Shown here: in pieces, positions 14,201 to 29,200 of the stretch
Layout of the letters: each line of letters starts with the position of its first letter
How positions within the stretch are numbered: position 1 is the stretch's first letter
Translations under genes and position numbers: made by a program
The notes under the pieces: model-generated
Told to the model about the DNA's origin: nothing
What the model saw: the letters and a program-made list of their open reading frames with translations, nothing else
Databases searched by the model: none
DNA from: Sipunculus nudus
Taxonomy: Eukaryota; Annelida; Sipuncula; Golfingiida; Sipunculidae
Assembly (NCBI GenBank): GCA_026874595.1
Contig: CM049320.1
Location: 16,878,988-16,942,987, forward strand
Direction of reading: 5' to 3'
Length of the DNA stretch: 64,000 bases

Positions 14201-17200
14201 ACAGGGGCTGGGCACGGTAAACCTCGTCTTGTGTGTATGATAAAATGTTCCACATCATTTGTCAGCTGACCAGGTGTAGAGGCAACAAAAAAACACTTAT
14301 CAAATGGGCACATGTACACATAATGCTGTCCTCCTTTACTAGCTTGTTTTGATAAGTCTGTTATCAATATATACTTTTCTTCGCCGCCTGGGTGCGCTGG
14401 CAACCAATGTTTTTTTACTTGCTTCCAGCTGTTGTGGGTAAAGTCACACTTGGGGCACTGGAACCCTTTCCTCAATTTTTTAACTTCCTCGTCCGGTTCT
14501 GTCTTTATTTTCGACAGCTCCTCTTTCTTTGGTTTGAGCTGGTCATCCTCCATTGACTGATTTTCAGGAATATCCGTTGATAAGATTTCCTCATTTTTTA
14601 TGGATATTTGATCATCATTTTCTTTGAGAGAGTCCTTAGTCTTACTTGTTGGTGAAGATTTTGCACGCACCACCTGCGTATATTTCTCTTCTTTCCCAGG
14701 ATGATCAGAGCTCTGGTGGGCTTTGAGTCTGACCAAAGACTTTGACGTCCAGGAACAATGACTACATTTCCACATGACAGAGGGAGCCACCTGTTCTTCA
14801 GATTCATCTGAATCGGACCCAATATCTTCCCTCTTTGCCTTCTTTGGCTGAGAATGAGGAGCTTTCCCTGCAACACCTGAAAAATGTTTATGTTTGTGAC
14901 CGGCTTTACCTGGGACATGTTCCTGTTTGAGTTTTCTGGCAGCACTCTCTAGTTGAAGAAGCGGCCCAGCATCTTTGTGGACTTTTTTCACATGAAATGC
15001 AGCTGCTCTGCTGGCATCAATCACAGTTTTGCCAATCTTGAACACAAAGTAGGCAGGGCACTTATCCACAGGACAAAGCTGAACTTTCGACATTTTGTGC
15101 TGCAATTTTTCAAACAAATCAATAATTACAAGCTCCTCTTCTGGGTGGTACAATTTCATGTGACTTTTAATTTTAAATATATTGGCTGTTATCAGAGGAG
15201 GAGGCACACAGTGCAAACACTGATACTGTCTCTTATTTCTGATCATCTTGTGGGGAAGCTTTGGGTGGTGACCGCCCTGGTGAATTATCACAGTTCTTTT
15301 CTTGGCAGCAATGAAATTACAATATTTACAATGGTAAACATAGTCCTTTTCGGGAATAGTTCCATAACCCCCGGTTGCTGATGAAGTTTCATTGTTTACC
15401 GGAGGATGAACATTTTGAGAACCTTTCTCCAGTTCCGAACTTTCTGCTGATTTCGAAGACTGAACAGACTGCATTAAGTTGCTATCACCATCTCCTTCGG
15501 CAGTCTGAGACAGTGACTCTACACTGACAATTTTCAAGGCCGGCATCTCTCCTTCACTGTTGATATCAAAGGGCGTAGTCTCATCTACCGATTCTAGTGC
15601 TGGCATATCTGCCTCTCCTGATTCTCCAAGCAAGTCAGTTGACCCCTTTTTATTTTGTTCCTTTGTCTGCGCTAACTTTTCTTCTTCCTTCTTCTTTTCT
15701 GCTTCTTTCAAAGTCTTCTCTTTGATCTTAGATAACGTGCAGTGTGGTGCTTGCCGGAATACAAATCTTTCTGTTGCCCCTGCATGGACTTTGCTTTGAT
15801 GTGCTTTCATCATAGTTCGTAAGTTACATGCGTAATCACAATAGGCACACTCCCACTTCTTCTCTCCAGTGTGCCTTCTGATGTGCTGTCTCATATTGGC
15901 CCCATAAGAACTATGAGAGACATATGCACACTTTTTGCAGCAGAATGCATTTCTTTCTATACTGTAATATATATATTCCTCGAGGTCTATCTCATTTTCA
16001 GTTGGTATTACAACGACCTTCTCTTTGTCTTCCTCCGATAGTTTTTCATCATTGGTATCTTCTGCATCATCATCAGCTTTCCCTTCTTTTCCTCCTTGAT
16101 TAATTATTTGTGAATCTTTCTTATTTGACTGTTCCATTGACTGTATCATCAGGTCATATTTACTTTTGTAATTCGAAAACAACATCCTGCCTTTTCCACT
16201 GATCATATGACTAGGTTCTAACTGGCTAAAGCCTCCCTGTAAGCCTCCCTGATGGGACACTGGTACCAAAACGGTATTACCGTGAAGAAGACTGGTGAGT
16301 TGAGTTCCAGAACCAAGTAATACTTGGGGCTGTCCTTGATTAGCTCTCTGCAGGGTATTGGGTTGTACATATATCACTTTACCTGCAGCGCCTCCGCCAC
16401 CAGCTGGGACCAGTATAGTTTTTGGTGCCGAGGATACAGGAGCAGCAGTAACACTAGCTGTGGCTGTACTACTATATGTCGAACTTGTGCCTGTCGGTAG
16501 GAGGTTGGTCTTTGGCATTTGAGAGGCCTGGGGTTTAGTAGCCTCTGCTAAAGCATTGTTAGAAACACTAGCTTTTGTAGCTTGAGCAGCCTGTAGGTTT
16601 TCAATCTCTTTCCAAATATTTGCCTTGGAATCCTCAGTTGTGGTGTTTAAAGCAGGTGTATCATTATTGGAGGCTCCTGAGCTGTTCTGTAACATGTTGT
16701 TCAGGACTTTATGAGTGCTCTGAACATCAGTAGCACTCTGTGCTGGCAGTGTAGTCATACTTGTTTCTCCAGGTATAACAGTTTTATTTCTGATTTTTGT
16801 TCTTTTTACAAGTAAACACCTCTGTCCAAAGTGGGAGACAACCACGTGCTTTATAGCATCTGCCTTAGCATCAGCTGAGAATGAGCAGTAGGTACAGCCC
16901 CATTCTATGATTTCCTCACTGGGTTTTGTAGTTTCCGATTGCTTCAATGGGAAAGACAGACTTGTAGTAGATTTGGCTGCGGTAATTTGAAGATTAGTAT
17001 CAGTCGCATTATTCACAGATGCCACAGAAGACTGATCTCTACATACTGACCCATTTTGACCATGGGAATCGGTCTTCTTTGGTGATGGTGGTTCTATAAT
17101 TAGTTGTTTCTTGGCCCCTTGGGGCTTCAACAAGCATTTCTTAAATATACCGTCTGCTTGCATTCCTTTGTGAAAATGTTTCATGTGATGTTCTTTTGCA

Positions 17201-17892
17201 TTTGCTGTGGTTGCAAAGGTGTTGCATTGTAGACAATACCATCCCATAATATCCCCCACACCTGGAGTTGGTGGGCCTGCCACTATAGTTGTATTGCTTG
17301 ATGGTATGGATGTTTTTGCTGATGAAGTGGGTGGTAAAGTATTCACCTGGGAGCACTGGGAACCCATCTGCTTGTCAACAGCTGAGACTGCCTGTACAAC
17401 AGATTTAGTGATAGGTGTATTTCTGGACACTGTTGATTTGATTCCTGCCTGTGACACAGTAACAGAAGAAGCCGTTGATCCCACCTGTGCCACTTGTCCC
17501 TTTGCCATGACCTGTATGTTATTAACATGATATGGGTAAAATGACACATACTCTGATATTCTTTGTGGATGATTTTCTCTTACATGGGCTATCACTTCAT
17601 ATCGCTGAAAGCACTTGAAACCACAGATTGCACACATGAATATGTGTGACAATACATGCTGAATGAACTTTTCCTGGCTTTTCGCCACAAACTGGCAAAA
17701 GTTACAGTACAGCACTTCACATGGGCCACTTTGCGTCATGGCCAGATGACCAGCACAAACAATCTGCCCAGTGTCTTGTCCATTAGGTGAACCTCGGCTC
17801 AGTGTTAGTACTGTAGCTGTGCCTCCACATGTTGACAGCTCCACTACACCGCCCCCTACACCTTCAATATGGGAGCCTCTAGCTGACTGCAT
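11270..17892 (-). pseudogene. Copy 2 of giant C2H2 zinc-finger gene: 5'-truncated, two frameshifts
   Basis: The main open frame runs from an internal ATG at 17892 to a stop at 11791 (2033 codons) and covers fingers 1-18. It ends early because the A tract at the PRPKKKKK stretch has 7 A (T run near 11821-11827) where copy 4 has 6. The frame then reads KTKTHDEGDDR and stops, losing fingers 19-21. Finger 19-20 sequence resumes in another frame (11430-11918). A second 1-bp insertion near 11439 (CTTTC against CTTC) moves finger 21 to a third frame (11270-11512). The splice acceptor and first codons are absent, as in copies 1 and 3. Private substitutions include Pro to Thr in finger 18 (near 12368) and Gly to Cys near 11970. 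Both indels are in or beside homopolymers, so consensus error is a live alternative to pseudogenisation. Confidence 0.75.
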
Positions 17893-19063
17893 TACCGTTT
17901 CTTTAACTTCAGGTCCTTGAGGTTGACCGCTGTCTCTATTGTCATTAACATTACTGTTTGAAGATGTGACCTTATTTATTTATTTACCCTTTAATAATTT
18001 TTTCTCTTTCGTTTTTTAATTGAAATGCAAATGTAGGGGTATATATATAAGGCCTATATATGGTTGACGAGCTACGTATAGCTAGGCCTATAACACTATT
18101 CTTACACACATGTATACACACATATACACACACATGCGTACGAGACATCACTGCTGTATTTTAGTGTGAATTAACAGATAACCCATCCAATTTGTGCTTA
18201 ATTCAGTGAATTATATTAATCGTGCCATTAGTCAAATGTAATGATTGAAGATATAAGATTACAAATTACCAATTGTTATATATCTGTGGGGCGCGATTTC
18301 CAGAAGGGGTGGGGTGGGGGGCGGCAGAGGCTTGGAACCGATGGCTACCATATTTAACACAACACCCCTATTTTCTCAATATAATGTAGGCCTGATAATG
18401 TTATCAGTGGTAGGCTTTCTAGCTCCAGGAATCGTGAATGTCGAGTATATGTATCGCCAAATGCATTTGGGCGTATGAGTTGTGTCCCTTCACCGTGGCG
18501 AGGGACATTTAAAGTAAAACTATTTTAAAAATATGCAACATTGAAGCAATTAAAGAATAAAAGTCGTTAATTTTTATAAAATAATTCTGATAAATAAAAC
18601 CAACACGATTTGTTTTTATTTGAGCGTTTTATGATAGTATATAGTATAGCATTAATGGCATGAACACGGGGGAATCCTGTTATATTATCAGTCATTTTGG
18701 TATTTTATTCATTTCTGTCAGACACTACAGTTCAGTGATATTGGAGGAACCTCGCCACACTATCTGACTGATTTTGTTAAAAATTCATATTTCTTACTAA
18801 TTGCAGTAAAAGCCTTAACTTAATGAAAACATTACATTTATTTTATTAGCAAAATGTGTGCGAGGGTTTAGTATAGGGGAGGAGGGATCTACTGTAATGA
18901 TATTGCACAAATAACATTTTGAAGGACTGTTGAGATGAATTTGTTCGAACTTTGCAATTGCATATTGCAAGCCTTCTTTGAAATAAAGAGTGAAAAAAAG
19001 TAAAATTAGCGGCAATTCCCCACTTTTATCACAAACTCAATAAAGATGTTCTTCGAAGTACGC

Positions 19064-19064
<1 letters not shown>

Positions 19065-19117
<53 letters not shown>
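19065..19117. repeat. (TA)n microsatellite, unit 3
   Basis: 53 bp of alternating TA, the same length as in unit 2. Confidence 0.95.
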
Positions 19118-19119
<2 letters not shown>

Positions 19120-19383
19120 CTCGAAAAATCAGCAAACATACATTGCTCATCCCCTGCATGAAGAAAAAGGCATTTTCCACGTTGTGATAAATGCTGGACA
19201 TTTACCTATAAAGAAACTGCGTAGTGCCCTGTTCTTGTTCTTAGTGGACTGTTATAGCAGGTGAGAAATTGTATAAATCGAATTTTTTTCACTGAAAAAA
19301 AGAGAGAAGGGCTAAAAAAGTGAAAAAAGAGTAATTAGCGTCATTTCAGTATATCCTCAAAAAAAGATGACGCAAACATACAT

Positions 19384-19830
19384 AATACTCCCGTCGTGTA
19401 TCTGGTGATAGAGAAAGGTAATTAAGGTGAGAATTTCTATTGGTAAATATGTATGAGTTTCATGAAAATCCATATAGGATTTTTTGTTAGTGACCAAGGT
19501 GCCTCCAAAGTGCGGTGACCTCTTACCTCATTTAATATGCGTGGGTTCTGCTGGAAATCGAACTTAGGTGAGATAATTTATTGATTAAAATTTCCGACGA
19601 GTTCTATCAAAATCTCTCATAATATACTTCATAATTAAGGTTTCGCGGCGATACCAAAAAGTAGCCTAGTGACCAAAGACCTTATTAAATATGCCTGGAT
19701 GTTACCAATAATTGAACTCGGGCGAGTTATCTGTCGGTAAGTAGTTATGGCTAGTTTGGTGAAAATTCACAAAAGCGGCGACACTAAAACTTAACGGACG
19801 GACGGTGGGAAAAACCACAATACTCCCGTC
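19384..19830. repeat. Dispersed repeat fragment bounded by AATACTCCCGTC, unit 3
   Basis: Unit-3 counterpart of the fragment at 7451-7897, with the same two 12-mer direct repeats and ACGGACGG tract. Confidence 0.5.
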
Positions 19831-22800
19831 ATATGAAGGGCGTATATAAAAAGTGATTTGGCAGGCCTGTATTGGAGGTTTTTTTTAACTATGATGCAGG
19901 AGGATTGTTATTCAGTGAACCTGGATGGTGAGAGGATTCTGACTTTCTGTACTAAATCTCGGAAATTCGGTCAGATCTTATTTTGGGTTTACAAAAATGT
20001 TTCGCCAGGACCAAGCAGTCTCCGAGTCTTAATGATCAACCTCATCCAAAGTCTTCTCCATGACGTATAAAAATCATTGGATTAAGAAAAATTTGGAAAT
20101 ACCTTGCAACCTCTCTGGGTGTAAGATGGGATAAAGATGTGTAGTACTTAATCTATAAAGCAACAGACGAACGTTTTTAGCTGAAGAAGATGTCTGGTGC
20201 AAGAAAGAAATGCGTTTTAAGCCCCCCCCCCAAAAAAAAAAATAAAGAAGACACACACACATTTTAATAACTAATTTGCAAACACACTAGCAGCATTGAA
20301 AAAAATATTCAGTATAGCTGTTTATTTATCAAAATAGAAGTATTCAAATATATACACTCTTACACAATCTATGCAATATTTTATGTCGGCATTGACACAG
20401 TTTTTTCTGTTATCCATCCATAGCTGGGCACAGCTCCGTGATGTGGGTACAAAGTCTTTACACAGGGCATTTTACCCGCTGTACTTATACAAGCGTAAAC
20501 AAACTGTATACATTACACTTCCACATAAAATACTGGGTGTGTCCATTGTTCTGATTAAAAATAACAACAACAAAGAGTTTCAAACTTAGTCTGTATCCAT
20601 TAGATTGACAGAGGAGCAAATAAATAAGAAAAGGACTAAGAAATGAAAACAATGACACTCCAAAGGCAACATGATGAAGTGAGTAAACCTGGTTACAGGA
20701 AGATCTTGTTGAAACTAATAAATGCAGACCTTGAGGCATTTTATGTTGGCTACTGAAATATCCACTTAGTTCGGCTTACTGGAATCGAGGGAGGAAATGA
20801 TATCGCGCAGATATACGTGTTATATATTATATATTGATATATTAATGCAAGCGCGTCATTTAATTGATATGATATATTGCATGGGTATAAGCGGATTTAA
20901 CCCGACATGAATTACGTGAATAAGCATTTAAGTGGACAGTTTCAAGCACAGTGCATAAGCAACAATTTAACCATATGGATGCCACCAAAGGGGTCAACAG
21001 ACTGTACAACATAGACTTAAGACGAAGTAGGGCAATAGTAGGACAACTGACGGAAAAATTAGGATAAAAGCAGGACTGAAACTAAACATCCAATGACATT
21101 ATTCATCCTTTTTATTGATAAAACTTGCCGAAAAAGAACATGTAGGTTAGATGCACGGCCCAAGTGAGATGCTTTTCCTCTTGTTGAGAACTGTTTACTA
21201 TATTAATACATGAAAACACAGTTATATAACAAACAAGTATGAAAGAAGACCAAGAGAAATTTCCTGAAAAGTATAGGGGGGGGGGGGGGCAGCCGGTTTA
21301 GCATTTCATATGCAAGAGTGAATATTTTAAAATTTCCTGAAGTCCTGAAATGTCTCCGGTCTAAAAAAAGAGTAAAGTAGGAATTCTAAGGAAAGTAGTA
21401 TTGAAACAAAAAAGTAGGAATAGTTAGGATTGCTAAACAGCCTGCTTGAGGTGTAACCTCTAACAGCTAAAAGATGAACTTAAATAAGAAAGAAACGGGA
21501 CACCTTCTTCGGTTTTAGAAGAAAAAAACTCCGCCTATCAATAAGTACGTGTTTCGTTAAGGGCATAACAAGCCAGAAACTATTATCAAAAGAAGAAAGC
21601 TTCAGCAGCTTCAGCTAGTGCTAAAGTATGACAATCACTGCGACCTATTTATAAAGCGTCCCGTACTTCTACTCAAATGTGTATACACAGAAAAGCAACT
21701 TATATATAGCTACACATAAACATGTATATCAAAACAAAAGATAAGGGGAAGGTTAAAAAAAAAAAAACTCGGTTATTTTCTACTAAACGATCCGTTAAAC
21801 CAGGTCAATGAACAGCTCTATTTTTTATTTCTTTTTTTAGGGGGTACACCTACAGATTTCCACAAATTTAGTTTGCAGGCTTTCGATTTCGTGTGTGCAT
21901 GTGCGCCAGTCTGTCTGTGGGAAAGTCCATCTTGTTTGTATGAAGATATGTAAAAAAAAATAATAAAATAAACTACTGGAAAAATGGAATGTATCAGGCC
22001 TACCTACTTATTTTTTCGCGAGATCCCGAGGTGACAGATAAACATGTAACATTAAAATTATGTCTTGAATACACGTTTGACTCGTAACATTCAACAATAC
22101 AAAATAAAAACATGATATAAACTTAACTACAATAAAAGACTGACTGTAATGTAGAATAGAGTATCCACATTCAAGAAACAAAGCCAATACAAATCTGTAC
22201 ACACGCAAAAGCAATATAGTGACGGAAACGGTATTTATACACTCTGGCAACGACTACCTCATTTGAACTCGAGCCGAGGCTGTGGAGTATTTAACAACTC
22301 TTAAGGATATATGACAGACCCCGTTTAATTTGATCTTAATTCCAAAAGTTTTAAACACCTATCTCACAATTCTATGATCGTTTCAAACGTTACTTCTTAT
22401 AACGGGTTGTACATTGGATTTTCTACCCCGGGTATTGACATTTTCTTCCCAGCCTGAATGTGATTTACCATAACAGATCCACAGCTAGAACGTGTACAAT
22501 TATTCGCATTATGGATCTGTTGTGAAACATATTTCACCATATTACTTACCAGCCTGAATAGAAGTCTAGCGTTAGAGACACAACCTCACGTGCAAGACTG
22601 AAAAACATCATTCTTTGATTGTAAAAGAAAGTTCCCGATTAAAAACTGTAGTTTAGCCATTAAATTCACACAACAAAATTCAAACTCTGCTACTTCTTAA
22701 AATAGTTTATCCTGATACTTTCCTGACTTAATGTCAACACACAGGGACAATATGAGATATGATGACTATTTTATCGCGAAAGCAAGTTATGGACATTTGT

Positions 22801-23204
22801 TAGAGACCAGTTAAGAACATGCAACTGTGATTAAGACAGGACTGTGACGAGTTTTGGGGATTGTTATACATAAGATTGAAAGTTTAATTAACATAGCCAG
22901 CTTACATGTAGCGAAAGGTTTTGATAATTGTGGATAAATAATTCTGCGCATATTGACACATGCATTTATCCGTTGCTCCGTACCCATTTGTTAACCTTAT
23001 TTGTAAAATTTTAAATTAGCCAGATCGTTCATTGACGTCATTTAATGACTAGCACTAAACTGCTTATAAAAACAGACCTTTTCACATTCTACGTGCTGGT
23101 TAATATCCATGCAACAATTGGACAGAGCGCGGTAACTGGTACTGACTATCATAGCATGCACATATAGACATTGTTCACGCACTGTTTTTAGGTGTGGCAA
23201 TTAC

Positions 23205-26200
23205 TCAGTTTTCGCCTTTATCTTGGTTCTGGATTTCCCTATAACCCCCTTCCATAGTTGCATGGGATATGATCAAATGGTTCTTGATTTCTGACTCACT
23301 GTTGCTAGCCCACATACAGAACAGACACTCGAATCTGATGTCCTTCCCTTCAAGACTGCTTGTACTACTTACTTCAAAAGCATCCGTGCCGAGACTCGGT
23401 GAACTATTCGGATCACCGTCGGCGACAGGACATAAATGCGTTTCATTTGTGATCTCTGTAAAACTTATGCTAGCACACTGCGGTACAGGGCACAGATAGA
23501 TGGTCGCCCGTTTACGCAGAAGTTTTTGCTTGTAATCATTAAATTTTGGAATTGCTGTTGGATGCAGCTTGTGGAGATGGTCCTTCACCTCGTATATTCC
23601 ATTCATCCTGTGGTCACAATAGAGACAATTAAAACGGTTCACGATGGAGTTGTATTTGCCAAAAGAATTTCTGTCAAAGTTAGAAATAGTCATTTCACGT
23701 TTATAGTAGGTTGACATTGGAATATCACCTGTCATCACCTTCGTCATGCGTTTTTGTTTTTTTCTTTTTCTTTGGACGCGGTTTACCACCAGAGACCACT
23801 CGGCCTGCTGATATTCCCGGTTCTTGGCTGCTGCCTTTCGAGTATTCAGCACTTATCCTTCGTTTGGAGCTACCACTATCGACCACCTTAGTTTCGCTAT
23901 CAATGCCATGACTTCGTTTCAGCGAACTTCTTTTGGATGAATCATGCTGCATTTCATAATCTTCGGAAGCCCCATCTTGGAGAGGGTCCTCAGGTTCTTT
24001 TTTGGTCTCATACATGACAGAGGAATTCGTTTCATCATCGTCACTGCCACTGCCACCATAACTACCAGGTTGTTTCGCCTGGCTTGGCCCAACAAAGCTG
24101 CTCTCGCTGCTTTTTCGCGTGGGCGCATTTTCATGAATGAGAGTTTTCGAATGGCTGTCATCTATGTCGGATTCTTTAGCAAATGACTGTTTCGACACGC
24201 TTTCTTGAATACGATCGAAAAGTTCTCTTTGGCTTTCTGTTATATGGTTGTGCATGGAAAACTCCGAGCTTTCCCCAGTCACAAAAGAACAGTCCTCCTG
24301 TGGGCAGTAAAATATATGAGCAGGCTGCCTGGCAGCTCTCATGTTCAGGTCAATACCTACAGGGAAAACAGTTGAATGAGCTTGTCGTAAATGGGTTTTC
24401 AGGTCATCTTTGGTGAACGTTGGCAAAGAGCAATGGTAGCACATAAACGGCATTGAATACAACTCATTATGAGGCGGTTGCCACTCTTCTCTTTCCTCCT
24501 CATACTTCGTCTTTCTGATCTTCTTTACCGCAGTTCCTTTCCTGTCACTGAGCGATTTCTTCATTTTCTTGGGGTTTGGATTATAATCAACATCTGAATA
24601 CCACGCCTCTTGTCCAGAATCATTTCCTTGAGGGGAATGACTCGCAGGGGATTCAGAATTTCTTTCCGTGATGCCAGGTTTAGAAGCAGCACCGTCCACA
24701 GAACACTGAGAGCTTCCAGTCGCCCATATTGCTTGCTTTTGTTCATCCACAATTTCCCATTTCTGTGAGCCTTTAATCTTTGATTTGGGCCTCAACCATG
24801 TCACATACTTCTTCAGACTGTCTGGAAGGAAGTACTCGTCGGCATGAGACAGTGCAAGGTGGAACTCCATAGCTTCCCTCCTCCGGATAAATTTGTTACA
24901 TCTTGGAACTTTACAGAAACCAATAAGATACACAGTTCTTCTTTCTCTTGCTTTGATATCAACACAAAACCATTCTCTCAAATCAGTGTGTTCGGTCGCA
25001 AGATGTGCTTTCATATCTGACAACATCTGCACTTTAAATGAACAGTTTTTGCATTTGAAAGGACCAAAAGGGCGAGGACTTCTTTTTAATGGAACAAACT
25101 TTTTGGTTGGCACCTTTTGGGCACGCATCGTGATCGGAATGGCCACCTGGCAATTTTCCTCTTCTCCTGTCCATTCAACTAATGATCCCGGGTTTGCAGG
25201 AAACCCTGGAGAGCTTCGCTTTCCATATAACGACGTTTTGACGGAACCCCTGATACCTGTTTGACCTAAATCATCGCTGGATTTTATTAAAACAGAACTT
25301 GTAGCTTTACTCACAGGATAGCCCTTGCTTACTGTCTGTTTCTTCTTTTTTATCGCTTTGCTTTTCTTTTTAGTCCAACCAAGTGGCTTTATAAGTCCTG
25401 CACAATGTTTGCTGAGAGAAAACTTATCACTGTGTGCAATGCCATAGTGTACAATCAGAGTGGAACGTTTTCTTACGAATGCGTTGCAGTATGGTTCAAA
25501 ACAGAAATACAAGAGGCAATTTTTACGATGATGTTTGGCTCTGAGGTCTGTACAATATAGATCTCTCTTAGATTTGTGCTGCTTTACTAAATGTACCTTC
25601 ATTTTCTCCAGATCACCCACTTTATATTTACATGACTTGCATCCAAACGGTCCCAATGGGAGAGATCCTGTTCTCACTGGTAAATACATGATTGCGCCAC
25701 CTTTTCCCCTTGCCACCACGGGCACAGTAACGACTATATTATTATCTTCTCCAGTCCATTCCACCAGGGGAGTTGCAAGCATCCAAGTTTCTTCTTCTGG
25801 AGTAGGTTTTAACACGGGGGGCCATCTATTTCCTTCTTTACTGACACACAATTCCAGCTTACCCGTGTCATCTCTTGAGCTTTGAGTTTCAAACTCACCA
25901 GAGTCACTTAATTGCCCAGCTGAGGGTATGGGCTCTCCTTCTGAAAGGTGCTCAGCTCCTTGATTTTTAATGTAATCCAAAGGAAACTCGACTTCATTTT
26001 CCTCACAATTATTTTCTTGTTTAATGGTTGCCCGGGCCTTCGTGGGTGATGGAGCTACATATGGTTTAGTTTCCTGTCTTTCACGTTTACCTCTACCAGT
26101 AGTGGATGTAGAACCTTCCTCCTCCTGGGATTCCACAGGGGCTGGGCACGGTAAACCTCGTCTTGTGTGTATGATAAAATGTTCCACATCATTTGTCAGC

Positions 26201-29200
26201 TGACCAGGTGTAGAGGCAACAAAAAAACACTTATCAAATGGGCACATGTACACATAATGCTGTCCTCCTTTACTAGCTTGTTTTGATAAGTCTATTATCA
26301 ATATATACTTTTCTTCGCCGCCTGGGTGCGCTGGCAACCAATGTTTTTTACTTGCTTCCAGCTGTTGTGGGTAAAGTCACACTTGGGGCACTGGAACCCT
26401 TTCCTCAATTTTTTAACTTCCTCGTCCGGTTCTGTCTTTATTTTCGACAGCTCCTCTTTCTTTGGTTTGAGCTGGTCATCCTCCATTGACTGATTTTCAG
26501 GAATATCCGTTGATAAGATTTCCTCATTTTTTATGGATATTTGATCATCATTTTCTTTGAGAGAGTCCTTAGTCTTACTTGTTGGTGAAGATTTTGCACG
26601 CACTACCTGCGTATATTTCTCTTCTTTCCCAGGATGATCAGAGCTCTGGTGGGCTTTGAGTCTGACCAAAGACTTTGACGTCCAGGAACAATGACTACAT
26701 TTCCACATGACAGAGGGAGCCACCTGTTCTTCAGATTCATCTGAATCGGACCCAATATCTTCCCTCTTTGCCTTCTTTGGCTGAGAATGAGGAGCTTTCC
26801 CTGCAACACCTGAAAAATGTTTATGTTTGTGACCGGCTTTACCTGGGACATGTTCCTGTTTGAGTTTTCTGGCAGCACTCTCTAGTTGAAGAAGCGGCCC
26901 AGCATCTTTGTGGACTTTTTTCACATGAAATGCAGCTGCTCTGCTGGCATCAATCACAGTTTTGCCAATCTTGAACACAAAGTAGGCAGGGCACTTATCC
27001 ACAGGACAAAGCTGAACTTTCGACATTTTGTGCTGCAATTTTTCAAACAAATCAATAATTACAAGCTCCTCTTCTGGGTGGTACAATTTCATGTGACTTT
27101 TAATTTTAAATATATTGCCTGTTATCAGAGGAGGAGGCACACAGTGCAAACACTGATACTGTCTCTTATTTCTGATCATCTTGTGGGGAAGCTTTGGGTG
27201 GTGACCGCCCTGGTGAATTATCACAGTTCTTTTCTTGGCAGCAATGAAATTACAATATTTACAATGGTAAACATAGTCCTTTTCGGGAATAGTTCCATAA
27301 CCCCCGGTTGCTGATGAAGTTTCATTGTTTACCGGAGGATGAACATTTTGAGAACCTTTCTCCAGTTCCGAACTTTCTGCTGATTTCGAAGACTGAACAG
27401 ACTGCATTAAGTTGCTATCACCATCTCCTTCGGCAGTCTGAGACAGTGACTCTACACTGACAATTTTCAAGGCCGGCATCTCTCCTTCACTGTTGATATC
27501 AAAGGGCGTAGTCTCATCTACCGATTCTAGTGCTGGCATATCTGCCTCTCCTGATTCTCCAAGCAAGTCAGTTGACCCCTTTTTATTTTGTTCCTTTGTC
27601 TGTGCTAACTTTTCTTCTTCCTTCTTCTTTTCTGCTTCTTTCAAAGTCTTCTCTTTGATCTTAGATAACGTGCAGTGTGGTGCTTGCCGGAATACAAATC
27701 TTTCTGTTGCCCCTGCATGGACTTTGCTTTGATGTGCTTTCATCATAGTTCGTAAGTTACATGCGTAATCACAATAGGCACACTCCCACTTCTTCTCTCC
27801 AGTGTGCCTTCTGATGTGCTGTCTCATATTGGCCCCATAAGAACTATGAGAGACATATGCACACTTTTTGCAGCAGAATGCATTTCTTTCTATACTGTAA
27901 TATATATATTCCTCGAGGTCTATCTCATTTTCAGTTGGTATTACAACGACCTTCTCTTTGTCTTCCTCCGATAGTTTTTCATCATTGGTATCTTCTGCAT
28001 CATCATCAGCTTTCCCTTCTTTTCCTCCTTGATTAATTATTTGTGAATCTTTCTTATTTGACTGTTCCATTGACTGTATCATCAGGTCATATTTACTTTT
28101 GTAATTCGAAAACAACATCCTGCCTTTTCCACTGATCATATGACTAGGTTCTAACTGGCTAAAGCCTCCCTGTAAGCCTCCCTGATGGGACACTGGTACC
28201 AAAACGGTATTACCGTGAAGAAGACTGGTGAGTTGAGTTCCAGAACCAAGTAATACTTGGGGCTGTCCTTGATTAGCTCTCTGCAGGGTATTGGATTGTA
28301 CATATATCACTTTACCTGCAGCGCCTCCGCCACCAGCTGGGACCAGTATAGTTTTTGGTGCCGAGGATACAGGAGCAGCAGTAACACTAGCTGTGGCTGT
28401 ACTACTATATGTCGAACTTGTGCCTGTCGGTAGGAGGTTGGTCTTTGGCATTTGAGAGGCCTGGGGTTTAGTAGCCTCTGCTAAAGCATTGTTAGAAACA
28501 CTAGCTTTTGTAGCTTGAGCAGCCTGTAGGTTTTCAATCTCTTTCCAAATATTTGCCTTGGAATCCTCAGTTGTGGTGTTTAAAGCAGGTGTATCATTAT
28601 TGGAGGCTCCTGAGCTGTTCTGTAACATGTTGTTCAGGACTTTATGAGTGCTCTGAACATCAGTAGCACTCTGTGCTGGCAGTGTAGTCATACTTGTTTC
28701 TCCAGGTATAACAGTTTTATTTCTGATTTTTGTTCTTTTTACAAGTAAACACCTCTGTCCAAAGTGGGAGACAACCACGTGCTTTATAGCATCTGCCTTA
28801 GCATCAGCTGAGAATGAGCAGTAGGTACAGCCCCATTCTATGATTTCCTCACTGGGTTTTGTAGTTTCCGATTGCTTCAATGGGAAAGACAGACTTGTAG
28901 TAGATTTGGCTGCGGTAATTTGAAGATTAGTATCAGTCGCATTATTCACAGATGCCACAGAAGACTGATCTCTACATACTGACCCATTTTGACCATGGGA
29001 ATCGGTCTTCTTTGGTGATGGTGGTTCTATAATTAGTTGTTTCTTGGCCCCTTGGGGCTTCAACAAGCATTTCTTAAATATACCGTCTGCTTGCATTCCT
29101 TTGTGAAAATGTTTCATGTGATGTTCTTTTGCATTTGCTGTGGTTGCAAAGGTGTTGCATTGTAGACAATACCATCCCATAATATCCCCCACACCTGGAG

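Larger units (their letters stand above)
6048..17980. repeat. Tandem unit 2 (11933 bp)
   Basis: This is a full unit: the 3' flank of the gene (6048-11269), then the gene exon on the minus strand (11270-17980). It starts and ends at the same junction as the other units, where gene sequence ending in TTATTTATT meets spacer beginning TATTTACCC. It differs from units 3 and 4 by scattered substitutions, by homopolymer lengths (for example the A run near 9820 and the G run near 9342) and by one extra T near 11439. Confidence 0.95.
17981..23204. other. Inter-gene spacer of unit 3
   Basis: A near-identical copy of the 6048-11269 spacer, with no gene seen. It contains the (TA)n run at 19065-19117 and the AATACTCCCGTC-bounded fragment at 19384-19830. 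A G/T difference near 19550 is shared with unit 4 against unit 2. Confidence 0.8.
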
